Part shown: positions 29,469 through 40,550 of the stretch, in pieces
Position numbering within the stretch: the stretch's first letter is position 1
Layout: each line of letters starts with the position of its first letter
Source: Methylocystis echinoides
Lineage (GTDB): Bacteria; Pseudomonadota; Alphaproteobacteria; Rhizobiales; Beijerinckiaceae
Assembly: GCF_040687965.1 (NCBI RefSeq)
Contig: NZ_CP156084.1
Location: forward strand, 1,006,501-1,070,500
DNA: 64,000 nucleotides
Direction of reading: 5' to 3'
Translations under genes and position numbers: made by a program
The notes under the pieces: generated by a model
The model's input: the letters and a program-made list of their open reading frames with translations, nothing else
Told to the model about the DNA's origin: nothing
Databases searched by the model: none

Positions 29469-30116
29469 ATGGCCCAGGACATCAGAACCGAAGCGCTCGA
29501 CGCCTCGCCCCGCCTCTTCGAAAACGACCTGCTCGACAAGCTCTCGCGCGTGCATCACCTCACGCCGGTCATCGTCTACACGCCGATCATTCTGGGGCTC
29601 GTCTTTTATTCGCTGTCGTCGATGGGGATCGGACTGCTGCTGCTCGGACTCGTCATCGGCTACGTCGCCTGGACGCTGACCGAATATTTCGGCCACCGCT
29701 ATCTGTTTCACACGGTGTTTCCGCTGCCGTTCGGGCTCGGGCCGCGGTTCCAGTTCCTGATCCACGGCGTACATCACATCTATCCGAACGACCCGCTGCG
29801 GCTCGTGATGCCCCCGCTCCTGTCGGGGCCGATCATGCTCATCGCACTTGCGATCACCCGCCTCTTGTTCGGCGCGACCTTCGCCTGGCCGGTGCTCGCG
29901 GGCTTCATGGCCGGCTATGTCGCTTATGATTGCGTGCATTACTGGACGCATCACAGCCAGCCGACCTCCGACTTCGGAAAATTGGTGAAGCGGCTGCACA
30001 TGCTGCATCATTTCCGCGACGCGGAGAAAGGCTTCGGCGTGCACGCGATCTGGTGGGATTACGTGTTCGGCACGGCCTACAAGAAGGACGACACGCCGGG
30101 CGCGAAGGCGGTGTGA
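29469..30116 (+). CDS. FA2H-type fatty acid/sphingolipid hydroxylase
   Basis: A 215-residue di-iron membrane hydroxylase. HRYLFH (76-81), HGVHH (99-103), HYWTHH (157-162), HMLHH (177-181) and FGVH near 192 give the full His set of the fatty acid 2-hydroxylase/Scs7 family; RLVMPP and YDCVHYWTH are close to human FA2H. The cytochrome b5 domain found at the N-terminus of the eukaryotic enzymes is absent, so electrons must come from another protein. The likely product is a 2-hydroxylated acyl chain of a ceramide-like lipid. It starts six bases after the desaturase stop, making a tight three-gene unit with the acyltransferase and desaturase. Four or so membrane segments. Confidence 0.83.
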   Translation: MAQDIRTEALDASPRLFENDLLDKLSRVHHLTPVIVYTPIILGLVFYSLSSMGIGLLLLGLVIGYVAWTLTEYFGHRYLFHTVFPLPFGLGPRFQFLIHGVHHIYPNDPLRLVMPPLLSGPIMLIALAITRLLFGATFAWPVLAGFMAGYVAYDCVHYWTHHSQPTSDFGKLVKRLHMLHHFRDAEKGFGVHAIWWDYVFGTAYKKDDTPGAKAV

Positions 30117-30240
30117 GCATCTCCCCCACCGACCCCGCTTCGCGGGGCCTCCTTTCGCCTAAAGGGATCGCCTTTTGCCGCGCCTCGGACTGCTTGTCGA
30201 AGCTGCGCTATCAACATCGCACTCCAAGGACCCTCATCCT

Positions 30241-30368
30241 GAGGAGCCCGCGTAGCGGGCGTCTCGAAGGATGAGGAGCCCGCGTAGCGGGCGTCTCGAA
30301 GGATGAGGAGCCCGCGTAGCGGGCGTCTCGAAGGATGAGGAGCCCGCGTAGCGGGCGTCTCGAAGGAC
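30241..30368. repeat. Four tandem copies of a 32-bp REP-derived unit
   Basis: Four head-to-tail units of 32 bases starting at 30241, 30273, 30305 and 30337, identical except that the last ends in AC in place of AT. Each contains the inner palindrome GCCCGCGTAGCGGGC. The flanks (CCTCATCCT before, ACGAGG after) show that the array grew from a single dispersed palindromic element by tandem amplification. Confidence 0.9.
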
Positions 30369-30436
30369 GAGGGGCCGGATGGACCGGCGGCATGCTCTCG
30401 GCAAGCGGCCCCGCAGTTCGCCGGCCGGCGCGCAGC

Positions 30437-30481
30437 CCTCGTCCTTCGAGACGCCGCCTTTGGCGGCTCCTCAGGATGAGG
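30437..30481. repeat. REP-like palindromic element, inverted relative to the tandem array
   Basis: A 45-base element from CCTCGTCCTTCGAGACGCC to TCAGGATGAGG with an inner GCCGCC/GGCGGC stem, opposite in orientation to the array 68 bases upstream. Together they close the sphingolipid-type cluster and may act as a transcription end. Confidence 0.75.
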
Positions 30482-30647
30482 ACTGCTAGTGTAGGGTCAG
30501 GACCTATTAATTTTGGCGGCGGGCGCCATCTGCATCGCAGCCGCCGTCGCCTTCTATCTCAATCAATGAGTCCTGAGCCTAGCTTCCGCCCACGCCGGTG
30601 TGATACCTAACATGCGAGGAGAAACCCTGTAAGGAACTGGGGCTGCG
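30482..30647. other. Stretch between palindromic repeats and the His-rich gene
   Basis: Noncoding, with the less GC-rich segment near 30500-30560 (CTATTAATTTTGG, CTATCTCAATCAATGAG). It probably carries the promoter of the His-rich protein gene; nothing is recognised with confidence. The 531-base gap as a whole is mainly repeats. Confidence 0.35.
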
Positions 30648-30929
30648 ATGCTGAGAGCGATTATCTGTTTAGGTTGCGGATTAATGTCGCTGGGAACCGC
30701 GCGAGCGCAGTATGTAAATCCGATGGTGCAGCACCAAGTCATAAACCCAACAGTTCTCGCCCCTTCAGCCCGTCATGCCTTGCCACAAGGGCACGTGAGG
30801 GTTGTCCCTCCGGGCAAGCAGAATGGTGTGCGGCACTCGCGCCCTCACGCACATCATCCATGGCACCATGCCGTCCCTCATCATCGAAGCCATCACCACG
30901 TGACCCCCTTCATTACCACTCATCCGTGA
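30648..30929 (+). CDS. Small secreted histidine-rich protein
   Basis: 93 residues with a signal peptide (MLRAIICLGCGLMSLGTARA, cleavage near 20). The mature protein has 15 His, of which 11 lie within residues 63-84 in clusters such as HAHH, HH and HHH, suggesting metal binding (Ni, Cu, Zn or Co). I do not recognise a family. AAGGA lies about 15 bases before the ATG, a weak fit. It lies about 530 bases after the hydroxylase gene and is not part of an obvious operon. An overlapping frame from 30674 lacks a signal peptide and is less likely to be real. Confidence 0.5.
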   Translation: MLRAIICLGCGLMSLGTARAQYVNPMVQHQVINPTVLAPSARHALPQGHVRVVPPGKQNGVRHSRPHAHHPWHHAVPHHRSHHHVTPFITTHP

Positions 30930-31147
30930 AGGCGATGCGCGCGGCCGCCTTGCAGAGCTTCTCCAGCCTGTCCCCGTTCGACGCCGTGCCTAACTCCACG
31001 TCTGCAAAGTCGCCGCAAACATGGTCGGTCTGACCGTCCACAACGATGAACCGCACGACCGCACGCTGACACAAGACGGGGGCGCCAAGCTAGAGGCGAG
31101 CCGTATCCTTCCTTCCCTGCGAAGCGCGCCGAGTAGGGTCCAGAGCG

Positions 31148-33385
<2,238 letters not shown>

Positions 33386-33416
33386 CTATCGCGCCACGGG
33401 CCTTTTCGCGAGACCC

Positions 33417-36290
33417 TTACGCCGCCGCCTCCGGCGCGGCGCCGACGAGCCGCCGCGCCTCCTGCGCGCTGATCGGGCGCCCGAAGGCGTAGCCCTGCGC
33501 ATAGCCGCAGCCGAGCTGATAGAGCTCGATGGCGTCGGCCTCCGTCTCGGCGCCCTCCGCCACGACGTCCATGCCGAGGTCCTGCGCCAGCGCGATGAGC
33601 GAGCGCAGGATGACGGGACGGGCGCCCTTGCCGCTCTGTTTCACGAAGGAGCGGTCGATCTTGATCGTGTCGAAGGGGAAGCGCTGGAGATAGGCGAGCG
33701 ACGAATACCCCGTGCCGAAATCGTCGAGCGCCAGCCCGGCGCCGAGTTCTTTCACGCGCGCCAGCATCTGCGCGGCATATTCGGGATTCTCCATCACGAG
33801 CCCCTCGGACAGCTCGAGCTTGAGGCTGCCCTTCACGACATTGTGGCGCATCAGCACGCTTTTCACGTCGCGCAGCAGGTCGTGACGCAGCAATTGCCGC
33901 GAGGAAACGTTGACAGAGGCGAAGATCGGCGGATCGACGGCGAGCGCCCGCTGCCAGGCGGCGAGCTCCCGCGCCGTTCGCTCCAGCGCCAGCAGGCCAA
34001 AATCGATGATGAGCCCCGTCTGCTCTGCGACGGGCAGGAATTGCGCCGGCTCGAGACGGCCGAGCCTGGGGTGATCCCAGCGCAAGAGCGACTCGAAGCC
34101 GGCGATGGTGCGGTCTTCGAGCCGTACGATCGGCTGGAAGAAGACTTTCACTTCGCCGCGCTCCAGCGCCCGGCGCATATCGGCTTCGAGCGTCACCCGG
34201 TCGGAGCGCTGCACGCGCATGGAGGGGCGGAACACCTCGATCCGGTTGCCCCCCGTGCGCTTGGCGAAGCGCATGGCGATCTCGGCGTCGTCGAGCATGT
34301 CGCTCGCGCCGGGATGCGTCTGCTGGTCGTAGAGGGCGATGCCGATCGAAGCGAAAAGCGCGATCTCGCGGTCGGCGAAGCGCACCGGCGTCGCGAGCGA
34401 GCGCCGCACCGAATCCGCCAGCGTGATCACATGGTCGGGATGCGTCTCGGAAACCAGGATGATCGCGAAAGTGTCGCCATTCAGCCGGGCCAGCGTGTCC
34501 TGTGGCTGCAGAAGGCGGGTGAGACGGTGCGCGACGGTCAACAGAATGCTGTCGCCCATGGCGACGCCAACCTGCTCATTGATCTGGCGGAACCGGTCGA
34601 TGTCGATGACGAGCGCCGTCGGGCGCACGTCCTTGTCCATGCGCGCGAAGACGAGCGCCGCCTCGAGCCGGTCGAAGAACAGCTCCTTGTTGGGGAGGCC
34701 CGTCAGATTGTCGTGGACGGCGTCGTGGAGCAGGCGCTCCTGGGCGTTGCGTTCGTCGGTGACGTCGGTGAGCGTGCCCACGACGCGGATGACTTCCCCG
34801 TCCGGCCCGACGACGGGGCGCGCGCGCAATCGGTAACAGAGATAATGGCCGTCGGCCGCGCGCAGGCGGAACTCCTGATTGATGCGCCCGCGGCGCTGCT
34901 CCAGAAGGGCGTCGAGACAGGCGCGATAGCGGTCCTGCTCGAAGGGGTGCAGCAGATCGAGCCAGGAGGAGGCGGCGCCCTCGAGCCCGCCGCGGTCGAG
35001 GCCAAGGGCCGCCTCGGCCTCCGGGCTCACATAGATGTGGTCGGCCGGCACGTCCCAGTCGAAAACGATCTCATTGGCGCCGGTCATGGCCAGCGCCTTG
35101 CGCTCGACGTCGCTGATCGCGCCATGTGACAGGCCGCCTGTCGCGAAGGCGTTTTGCATCACGGTGAAGCCGATCAGCATGACGATGAGCACCAGGCCGC
35201 CGACCAGCGCCGGCGAGACGAGGTCGTTCGTCATCCAGCCCGCCACGGCGAATCCCGCCGTCGCCACCCAGACGACGAGCAGGAACCAGGTCGGGATGAG
35301 CATGATCGCCCGCTCGAACCCATGCGAGGCGAGATAAAGCACCAGAACGAAGCCGACGACGGCGATCGTTGCGAGCGAGATGCGGGCGACGCCCGCCGCG
35401 ACGGGCGCGTCGAACAGGGCAAGGCCGACGAGATCGAGGAGGATCAGCAGCCAAAGGGCCGCGACATGCCAGGCGCGCACATGCCAGCGGGCGAGATTGA
35501 GATAGGCGAACAGAAAGACGACGAGCGTCGCGGAGAGCACCGTCTCGGCGCCGGCGCGCCAGATGCGGTCGGTGTTGGCGTCCGAGCCGAAGATCTTGTC
35601 CCAAAAACCGAAATCGATGCAGACATAGGCGAGCACCGCCCAGGCGAGCGCGGCGGCGGCCGGGAAGATCACCGCCCCCTTCACCACGAAGACGATGGTG
35701 AGGAAGAGGGCGAGCAGGCCGGCGATGCCGATGACGATGCCCTTGTAGAGCGTCAGGCTCGTCACCTTGTCCTTATAGGCCTCGGGCTCCCACAGATAGA
35801 GCTGCGGCAGGTTGGGCGTGCGCAGCTCGGCGACATAGGTGACCGTCGTTCCCGGATCGAGCGTCAGGCGGAAGACGTCGGCGTCGGCTGAATCCTCCGC
35901 CTCGGGCGGGAAGCCCTGGCTCGCGGTAATCGCGGAAATGCGGGTCGAGCCGAGGTCGGGCCAGATGACGCCGGAGCCCTGGAGCCGGAAATGCGGGGCG
36001 ACGAGCAGGCGCTCGATCTGCTCGTCGGTGTCATTGGTGAGCGCGAAGACGATCCAGTTCGGCCGGCTGCCGGCCTCGCGGGCGCCGACTTCGATGCGGC
36101 GCACAATGCCGTCCGACCCGGGCGCGGTGGACACCTGCAGGCGGTCGGTCTGGGACGAATGCTTCTCGACGACATGGGTGAGGTCGATCGCCCGCGCGCC
36201 CTGCGGCACGCGCACCGATTCAACGCAGAGGGCTGCGGTCGTCGTGGCCAGAAGGGCGAATAGGGCGATCAGAAGCTTGTGAAGACGCAC
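33417..36290 (-). CDS. Membrane-bound PAS-GGDEF-EAL protein, probable c-di-GMP phosphodiesterase
   Basis: 957 residues. An export signal or anchor (1-22), a periplasmic domain (about 25-180), then about seven membrane helices (about 180-385) in the style of 7TMR-DISM receptors, a PAS domain (about 395-520), a GGDEF domain (about 525-685) and an EAL domain (about 695-945). The GGDEF signature reads NGDTF, so diguanylate cyclase activity is probably lost. The EAL motif reads ESL with the Glu kept, and EGL, DDFGTG and KIDRSFV are intact, so phosphodiesterase activity is likely. A periplasmic signal probably sets c-di-GMP breakdown. No operon partner. Confidence 0.88.
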   Translation of the reverse strand: MRLHKLLIALFALLATTTAALCVESVRVPQGARAIDLTHVVEKHSSQTDRLQVSTAPGSDGIVRRIEVGAREAGSRPNWIVFALTNDTDEQIERLLVAPHFRLQGSGVIWPDLGSTRISAITASQGFPPEAEDSADADVFRLTLDPGTTVTYVAELRTPNLPQLYLWEPEAYKDKVTSLTLYKGIVIGIAGLLALFLTIVFVVKGAVIFPAAAALAWAVLAYVCIDFGFWDKIFGSDANTDRIWRAGAETVLSATLVVFLFAYLNLARWHVRAWHVAALWLLILLDLVGLALFDAPVAAGVARISLATIAVVGFVLVLYLASHGFERAIMLIPTWFLLVVWVATAGFAVAGWMTNDLVSPALVGGLVLIVMLIGFTVMQNAFATGGLSHGAISDVERKALAMTGANEIVFDWDVPADHIYVSPEAEAALGLDRGGLEGAASSWLDLLHPFEQDRYRACLDALLEQRRGRINQEFRLRAADGHYLCYRLRARPVVGPDGEVIRVVGTLTDVTDERNAQERLLHDAVHDNLTGLPNKELFFDRLEAALVFARMDKDVRPTALVIDIDRFRQINEQVGVAMGDSILLTVAHRLTRLLQPQDTLARLNGDTFAIILVSETHPDHVITLADSVRRSLATPVRFADREIALFASIGIALYDQQTHPGASDMLDDAEIAMRFAKRTGGNRIEVFRPSMRVQRSDRVTLEADMRRALERGEVKVFFQPIVRLEDRTIAGFESLLRWDHPRLGRLEPAQFLPVAEQTGLIIDFGLLALERTARELAAWQRALAVDPPIFASVNVSSRQLLRHDLLRDVKSVLMRHNVVKGSLKLELSEGLVMENPEYAAQMLARVKELGAGLALDDFGTGYSSLAYLQRFPFDTIKIDRSFVKQSGKGARPVILRSLIALAQDLGMDVVAEGAETEADAIELYQLGCGYAQGYAFGRPISAQEARRLVGAAPEAAA

Positions 36291-36702
36291 ATTCTCTTCT
36301 CGGCTGCGGCCTGCTGGCTGGCTCTTCTCTTGTCGAGCGGTCGTTCTTAGCTACGGATCGCGGCCAGGGCGCGACAAATGCGGGGCGAAAATGCAGCCCA
36401 AGGTTGTCCGTCAGCCCGAAGCCCTGGTTCTTCGGGGCGCCCGCCCGGCGGGACCACAAGCGGCGGACGCCTAAAGCACTAGAGCTTCCCAGCCTGTTCC
36501 GCAAGCTGGATTCAAACCAGGGGAAAATGCGGTATGGTCTTTGCGAGGGGAGGTCGGCTGCGCTTGCGGAGGGCGAAGGCCGCCAATATACGCTTTCAGG
36601 GCGTCGGCAGCGCGGCGCGCGCGGATTTCCCGACAAAGGGCGAACGGCAGTTTCGCGACGGTCCGGCCGCGGGCGTCGCCTTGTGGGTGGGAATGATTAA
36701 GG
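36291..36702. other. Intergenic region between the EAL protein gene and ptsP
   Basis: 412 bases between divergent genes. It should hold both promoters, but I see no motif I can name and no convincing short gene. An open frame at 36404-36700 is Arg-rich, lacks a ribosome site and is not credible. Confidence 0.4.
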
Positions 36703-38967
36703 ATGCGTAGCGCTCTCGGCGGTCCCCGCCTTCTGCTGCGCCGGTTGCGCGAGATCAGCGCGGAGCCGGTGAGCGCGCAGACGCGTCTCGACAAGATCGT
36801 CGTGCAGATCGCCGCCAATATGGTCGCCGAGGTCTGTTCCGTCTATGTCCTGCGCGCCGACCAGCGGCTCGAACTCTACGCCACCGAAGGCCTGAACCGC
36901 GAAGCGGTCCACCAGACGACGATGCACGCCGGCGAGGGCCTCGTCGGCCTTATCGCCCGCAGCGCCGAGCCGCTGGCGCTCTCCGAGGCGCAGGACCATC
37001 CGGCCTTCGCCTATAAGCCGGAGACGGGCGAAGAAGCCTATCACTCCTTCCTCGGCGTGCCGATCCTGCGCGGCGGCTCGACGCTCGGCGTCCTCGTCGT
37101 GCAGAACAAAGTCCGCCGCGTCTATTCCGAGGAGGAAGTCGAGGCGCTGCAGACGACGGCGATGCTGCTCGCCGAGCTCATCGCCTCGGGCGAGCTGCAG
37201 GCGATCGAAGACCCCCGCGACCTCGCCCTTTACCGGCCTGCGACGCTCAAAGGCGCGCCCATGTGCGACGGCGTCGGCCTCGGCCATGTCCTGCTGCATG
37301 AGCCGCGCGTCGTCGTGAAGCAGCTCGTCGCCGAGGATCTCACGCGCGAGCTGATCCGCCTCGAACAGGCGGTCGACGCCATGCGCGCCGCGATCGACGA
37401 ACTTGTCGCGCATGGCGACCGCATGGGCGCCGGGGAACATCGCGACGTTCTCGAGACCGTGCGCATGGTCGCCTATGACCGCGGCTGGGTGCGTCGCCTG
37501 CGCGAGGCGGTGAAGTCGGGCCTGACGGCGGAGGCGGCGGTGGAGCGCGTGCAAAGCGACGCGCGTGCGCGCATGCAGCGCCAGACCGACCCCTATCTGC
37601 GCGATCGATTGCACGATCTCGACGACATCGCCAATCGGCTGCTGCATCAGCTGACCGGCCAGAGCTATGTCGCCGATCGCGACAGCGTTCCCGAAAACGC
37701 CATCATCGTCGCCCGCACCATGGGGCCGGCCGCCCTCCTCGATTACGACCGCGCGCGGCTGCGGGGGCTGGTGCTCGAAGAAGGCGGCCCGTCGAGCCAT
37801 GTCGCCATCGTCGCGCGCGCGCTCGGCGTCGCGACGGTCGGCCTCGTGCCGGGGATCATCGATCTCGTCGAGACGGGCGATCCGATCATCGTCGACGGGT
37901 CCACCGGCGAGGTGCATGTGCGTCCGCAGCCCGACGTGCAGAGCGCCTACGCCGAAAAGGCGCGGCTGCGCGCCCGGCGCCAGGAACAATACGCCAAGCT
38001 GCGCGACGTCCGCGCCGTGACGAAGGACGGGGTTGAGATCGCGCTGCACATGAACGCCGGCCTCGCCATCGACGTGCCGCATGTGCATGAAACCGGCGCA
38101 CAGTCGATCGGCCTGTTTCGCACCGAGCTGCAATTCATGCTGGCCTCGCGCTTTCCGCGCATGGACGACCAGTATCGCTTCTACAAGGGCGTCTTCGACG
38201 CCGTGCCCGACCGCCCGGTGACATTCCGGACCCTCGACATCGGCTCCGACAAGATCCTTCCCTATATGGCGAAGATCGAAGAGGAAAACCCGGCGCTGGG
38301 CTGGCGCGCCATCCGCATCGGCCTCGACCGCCCGGGCCTGTTGCGCATGCAGCTGCGCGCCATGCTGAAGGCCGGCGCGGGCCGCGAACTGCGCATCATG
38401 TTCCCGATGATCGCCAATGTCGCGGAGTTCGAAGCGGCGAAGGCGATCGCCCTGCGCGAGCTCGAACATCTGCGGCGCCATGGCTATGGCGAACCGGAAA
38501 CGCTGCGGCTCGGCGCCATGGTTGAAGTGCCCTCTCTGTTGTGGGAACTCGATCTCATCGCCGAACGCGCCGATTTTCTCTCGGTGGGCTCGAACGATCT
38601 CGTCCAGTACATGTACGCCGCCGACCGTGATAATACGCGGGTCTCCAAGCGCTACGACAATCTTTCGCCGCCGGTGCTGCGCGCGCTGGAGCGCATTGCG
38701 GACTCGGGCGGCCGAGCCGGAACGCCCGTGACGCTGTGCGGCGAGATGGGCGGTCGCCCGCTCGAGGCGCTCGCTCTGCTCGCGCTCGGCTATCGCTCGC
38801 TCTCGATGTCGCCCTCGGCCATCGGCCCGGTGAAGTCGATGATCCTCAGCCTCGATCTCGACGAGGCGCAGGTCTATCTCGCGACATTGCTCGCCGCCGA
38901 CGACGGCGCGCCCTCGCTGCGCGAAAAGCTGCGCGATTTCGCCCTCTCGCGCGGCGTGCCCTTGTAG
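36703..38967 (+). CDS. ptsP: Phosphoenolpyruvate-protein phosphotransferase PtsP (EI-Ntr)
   Basis: First enzyme of the nitrogen-related phosphotransferase system; it takes phosphate from PEP and passes it to NPr. 754 residues: an N-terminal GAF sensor domain (about 20-165) that binds glutamine or 2-oxoglutarate in the family, the HPr-docking helical domain, the phospho-His domain with His366 in GGPSSHVAIVAR, and the PEP-binding barrel with GLFRTELQFM, SVGSNDLVQYMYAADRDN and TLCGEMGG. The ATG at 36703 gives MRSALGGPRLLLRRLREIS, as in relatives. It precedes prfA by 51 bases, the usual order in this bacterial group. Confidence 0.95.
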   Translation: MRSALGGPRLLLRRLREISAEPVSAQTRLDKIVVQIAANMVAEVCSVYVLRADQRLELYATEGLNREAVHQTTMHAGEGLVGLIARSAEPLALSEAQDHPAFAYKPETGEEAYHSFLGVPILRGGSTLGVLVVQNKVRRVYSEEEVEALQTTAMLLAELIASGELQAIEDPRDLALYRPATLKGAPMCDGVGLGHVLLHEPRVVVKQLVAEDLTRELIRLEQAVDAMRAAIDELVAHGDRMGAGEHRDVLETVRMVAYDRGWVRRLREAVKSGLTAEAAVERVQSDARARMQRQTDPYLRDRLHDLDDIANRLLHQLTGQSYVADRDSVPENAIIVARTMGPAALLDYDRARLRGLVLEEGGPSSHVAIVARALGVATVGLVPGIIDLVETGDPIIVDGSTGEVHVRPQPDVQSAYAEKARLRARRQEQYAKLRDVRAVTKDGVEIALHMNAGLAIDVPHVHETGAQSIGLFRTELQFMLASRFPRMDDQYRFYKGVFDAVPDRPVTFRTLDIGSDKILPYMAKIEEENPALGWRAIRIGLDRPGLLRMQLRAMLKAGAGRELRIMFPMIANVAEFEAAKAIALRELEHLRRHGYGEPETLRLGAMVEVPSLLWELDLIAERADFLSVGSNDLVQYMYAADRDNTRVSKRYDNLSPPVLRALERIADSGGRAGTPVTLCGEMGGRPLEALALLALGYRSLSMSPSAIGPVKSMILSLDLDEAQVYLATLLAADDGAPSLREKLRDFALSRGVPL

Positions 38968-39018
38968 CGGCGCCTTTCTCCAAAAGACGCGCCCCTCTCC
39001 CGTTCTCGAAGACCAGAC

Positions 39019-40089
39019 ATGTTTGCACAAGACAAGCTCGATCTCATCATGCGCCGCTATGAGGAAATCGGCGAGAAACTGTCGCGCGGCGCCGACGGGC
39101 AGGCCTTTGTCGCGCTCTCGCGCGAGCGCGCGACGCTCGACGAGGTCGTGGAGGCGATCCGCGCCTATCGCGACGCCGAGCGCGAGGCAAACGACCTCGA
39201 CGCCATGCTCGCCGACAGCGCGCTCGACCCCGATATGCGCGCGCTGGCCGAAGCCGAAATCGGCGAGGCGCGGGAGCGGCTCGAAAGGGCCGAGAAAGCC
39301 TTGCAGCTCGCCTTGCTGCCGAAAGACGAAGCGGACGAGAAGGGCGTCATTCTCGAAGTGCGCGCCGGCACGGGCGGTGACGAAGCGGCGCTCTTCGCCG
39401 GCGATCTTTTCCGCGCCTATCAGAAATACGCCGCGCTGAAAGGCTGGCGCGTCGAGCTCGTCTCCGAGAGTCCCGGCGCGCTCGGCGGCTTCAAGGAAAT
39501 CGTCGCCGAGATTCAGGGGCGCGGCGTCTACGGCCGCCTCAAATTCGAATCAGGCGTGCATCGCGTGCAGCGCGTGCCGGAGACGGAGACGCAAGGCCGC
39601 ATCCACACGTCCGCCGCGACGGTCGCCGTTCTGCCGCAGGCGGAAGAGGTCGACATTACGATCGACGACAAGGATTTGAACATCGAGACCATGCGCTCCG
39701 GCGGCGCCGGCGGCCAGCACGTCAACAAGACGGAGTCGGCGATCCGCATCACCCATATCCCGAGCGGCATCGTCGTCATGATGCAGGAGGAGCGCTCGCA
39801 GCATCGCAACAAGGCGAAAGCGATGAGCCTTCTGCGCTCGCGCCTCTATGACGCCGAGCGTCAACGGCTCGATCAGGAGCGCTCGGCCGACCGCAAGAGC
39901 CAGGTCGGCTCCGGCGACCGCTCGGAACGCATCCGCACCTACAATTTTCCTCAGGGACGCGTCACCGACCACCGCATCAATCTCACGCTCTACAAGCTCG
40001 ATCGCGTGATGGAAGGCGAGTTCGACGAGATCATCGACGGGCTCTTGACCGACCATCAGCAAAAGCTTTTGGCGCAGAGCGCCGCGTAA
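39019..40089 (+). CDS. prfA: Peptide chain release factor 1
   Basis: Recognises UAA and UAG on the ribosome and triggers peptide release. 356 residues, a typical length, with the GGQ loop ([15 protein letters not shown], Gly231-Gly232-Gln233) that reaches the peptidyl-transferase centre, and the RF1 domain order. It follows ptsP. The methyltransferase gene prmC, which modifies the GGQ glutamine and often follows prfA, is not here: a small secreted-protein gene follows. Confidence 0.97.
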   Translation: MFAQDKLDLIMRRYEEIGEKLSRGADGQAFVALSRERATLDEVVEAIRAYRDAEREANDLDAMLADSALDPDMRALAEAEIGEARERLERAEKALQLALLPKDEADEKGVILEVRAGTGGDEAALFAGDLFRAYQKYAALKGWRVELVSESPGALGGFKEIVAEIQGRGVYGRLKFESGVHRVQRVPETETQGRIHTSAATVAVLPQAEEVDITIDDKDLNIETMRSGGAGGQHVNKTESAIRITHIPSGIVVMMQEERSQHRNKAKAMSLLRSRLYDAERQRLDQERSADRKSQVGSGDRSERIRTYNFPQGRVTDHRINLTLYKLDRVMEGEFDEIIDGLLTDHQQKLLAQSAA

Positions 40090-40195
40090 TCCTCGCCCTG
40101 TGCCCCATCGCACAAACGCCGAGAACGAAGCCCGTTAGCTTCTCCTCATTCGCAAGGCAAACCGCCGAGCGAAACGCCTGAAAGAGGAGAGCGCC

Positions 40196-40459
40196 ATGTT
40201 GAAGAAGATCGCCTTTACCGCCCTTGTCGCCGCCGGCCTGTCGAGCGCCGCCGCCACTCCCGCCGCCGCGATGAGCGACGGCGCGGCCGCCGCCATCGGA
40301 CTCGGCGCCTTTGCCGCGGGCGCGGTCGCCAGCGGCGCCATGACGGGCGGCTATTATGGTCCCGACGTCGTCTATCGCGATTGCTACACGACGCGCCGCC
40401 CGATCTACAATCACTTCGGCGACGTCGTCGGCTTCCGCCGCGTGCGCTATTGCGATTAA
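40196..40459 (+). CDS. Small secreted Gly/Ala-rich protein
   Basis: 87 residues: a signal peptide (1 to about 25, ending AAA), an Ala/Gly-rich hydrophobic middle (AAAIGLGAFAAGAVASGAM, 31-49) and a short tail with two Cys (YRDCYTTRR...RVRYCD). Similar small exported proteins of unknown role are common in Hyphomicrobiales. GAGGAG precedes the ATG at good spacing, so translation is likely. The Cys pair might form a disulfide. Confidence 0.7.
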   Translation: MLKKIAFTALVAAGLSSAAATPAAAMSDGAAAAIGLGAFAAGAVASGAMTGGYYGPDVVYRDCYTTRRPIYNHFGDVVGFRRVRYCD

Positions 40460-40550
40460 TTACGCGGTGGTCAGAGGGGCGGCTCTGTTAGGTCGCTCGC
40501 TTTTTGGGAAGGGCGAGTCCGGCGAGATACGACGGACTCGGGGGCGCCCT

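Noticed and set aside
30241-30368. A CRISPR array
   Set aside because: The 32-base units abut one another with no spacers, contain an inner palindrome, and are relatives of dispersed elements elsewhere; no cas genes are present.
30674-31033. A 119-codon frame overlapping the His-rich gene
   Set aside because: No signal peptide or ribosome site; Ser/Pro/Arg-rich. The frame from 30648 has an export signal and is preferred.
36404-36700. A 98-codon plus-strand gene upstream of ptsP
   Set aside because: Arg/Gly-rich sequence with no ribosome site or motif, within a divergent promoter region.
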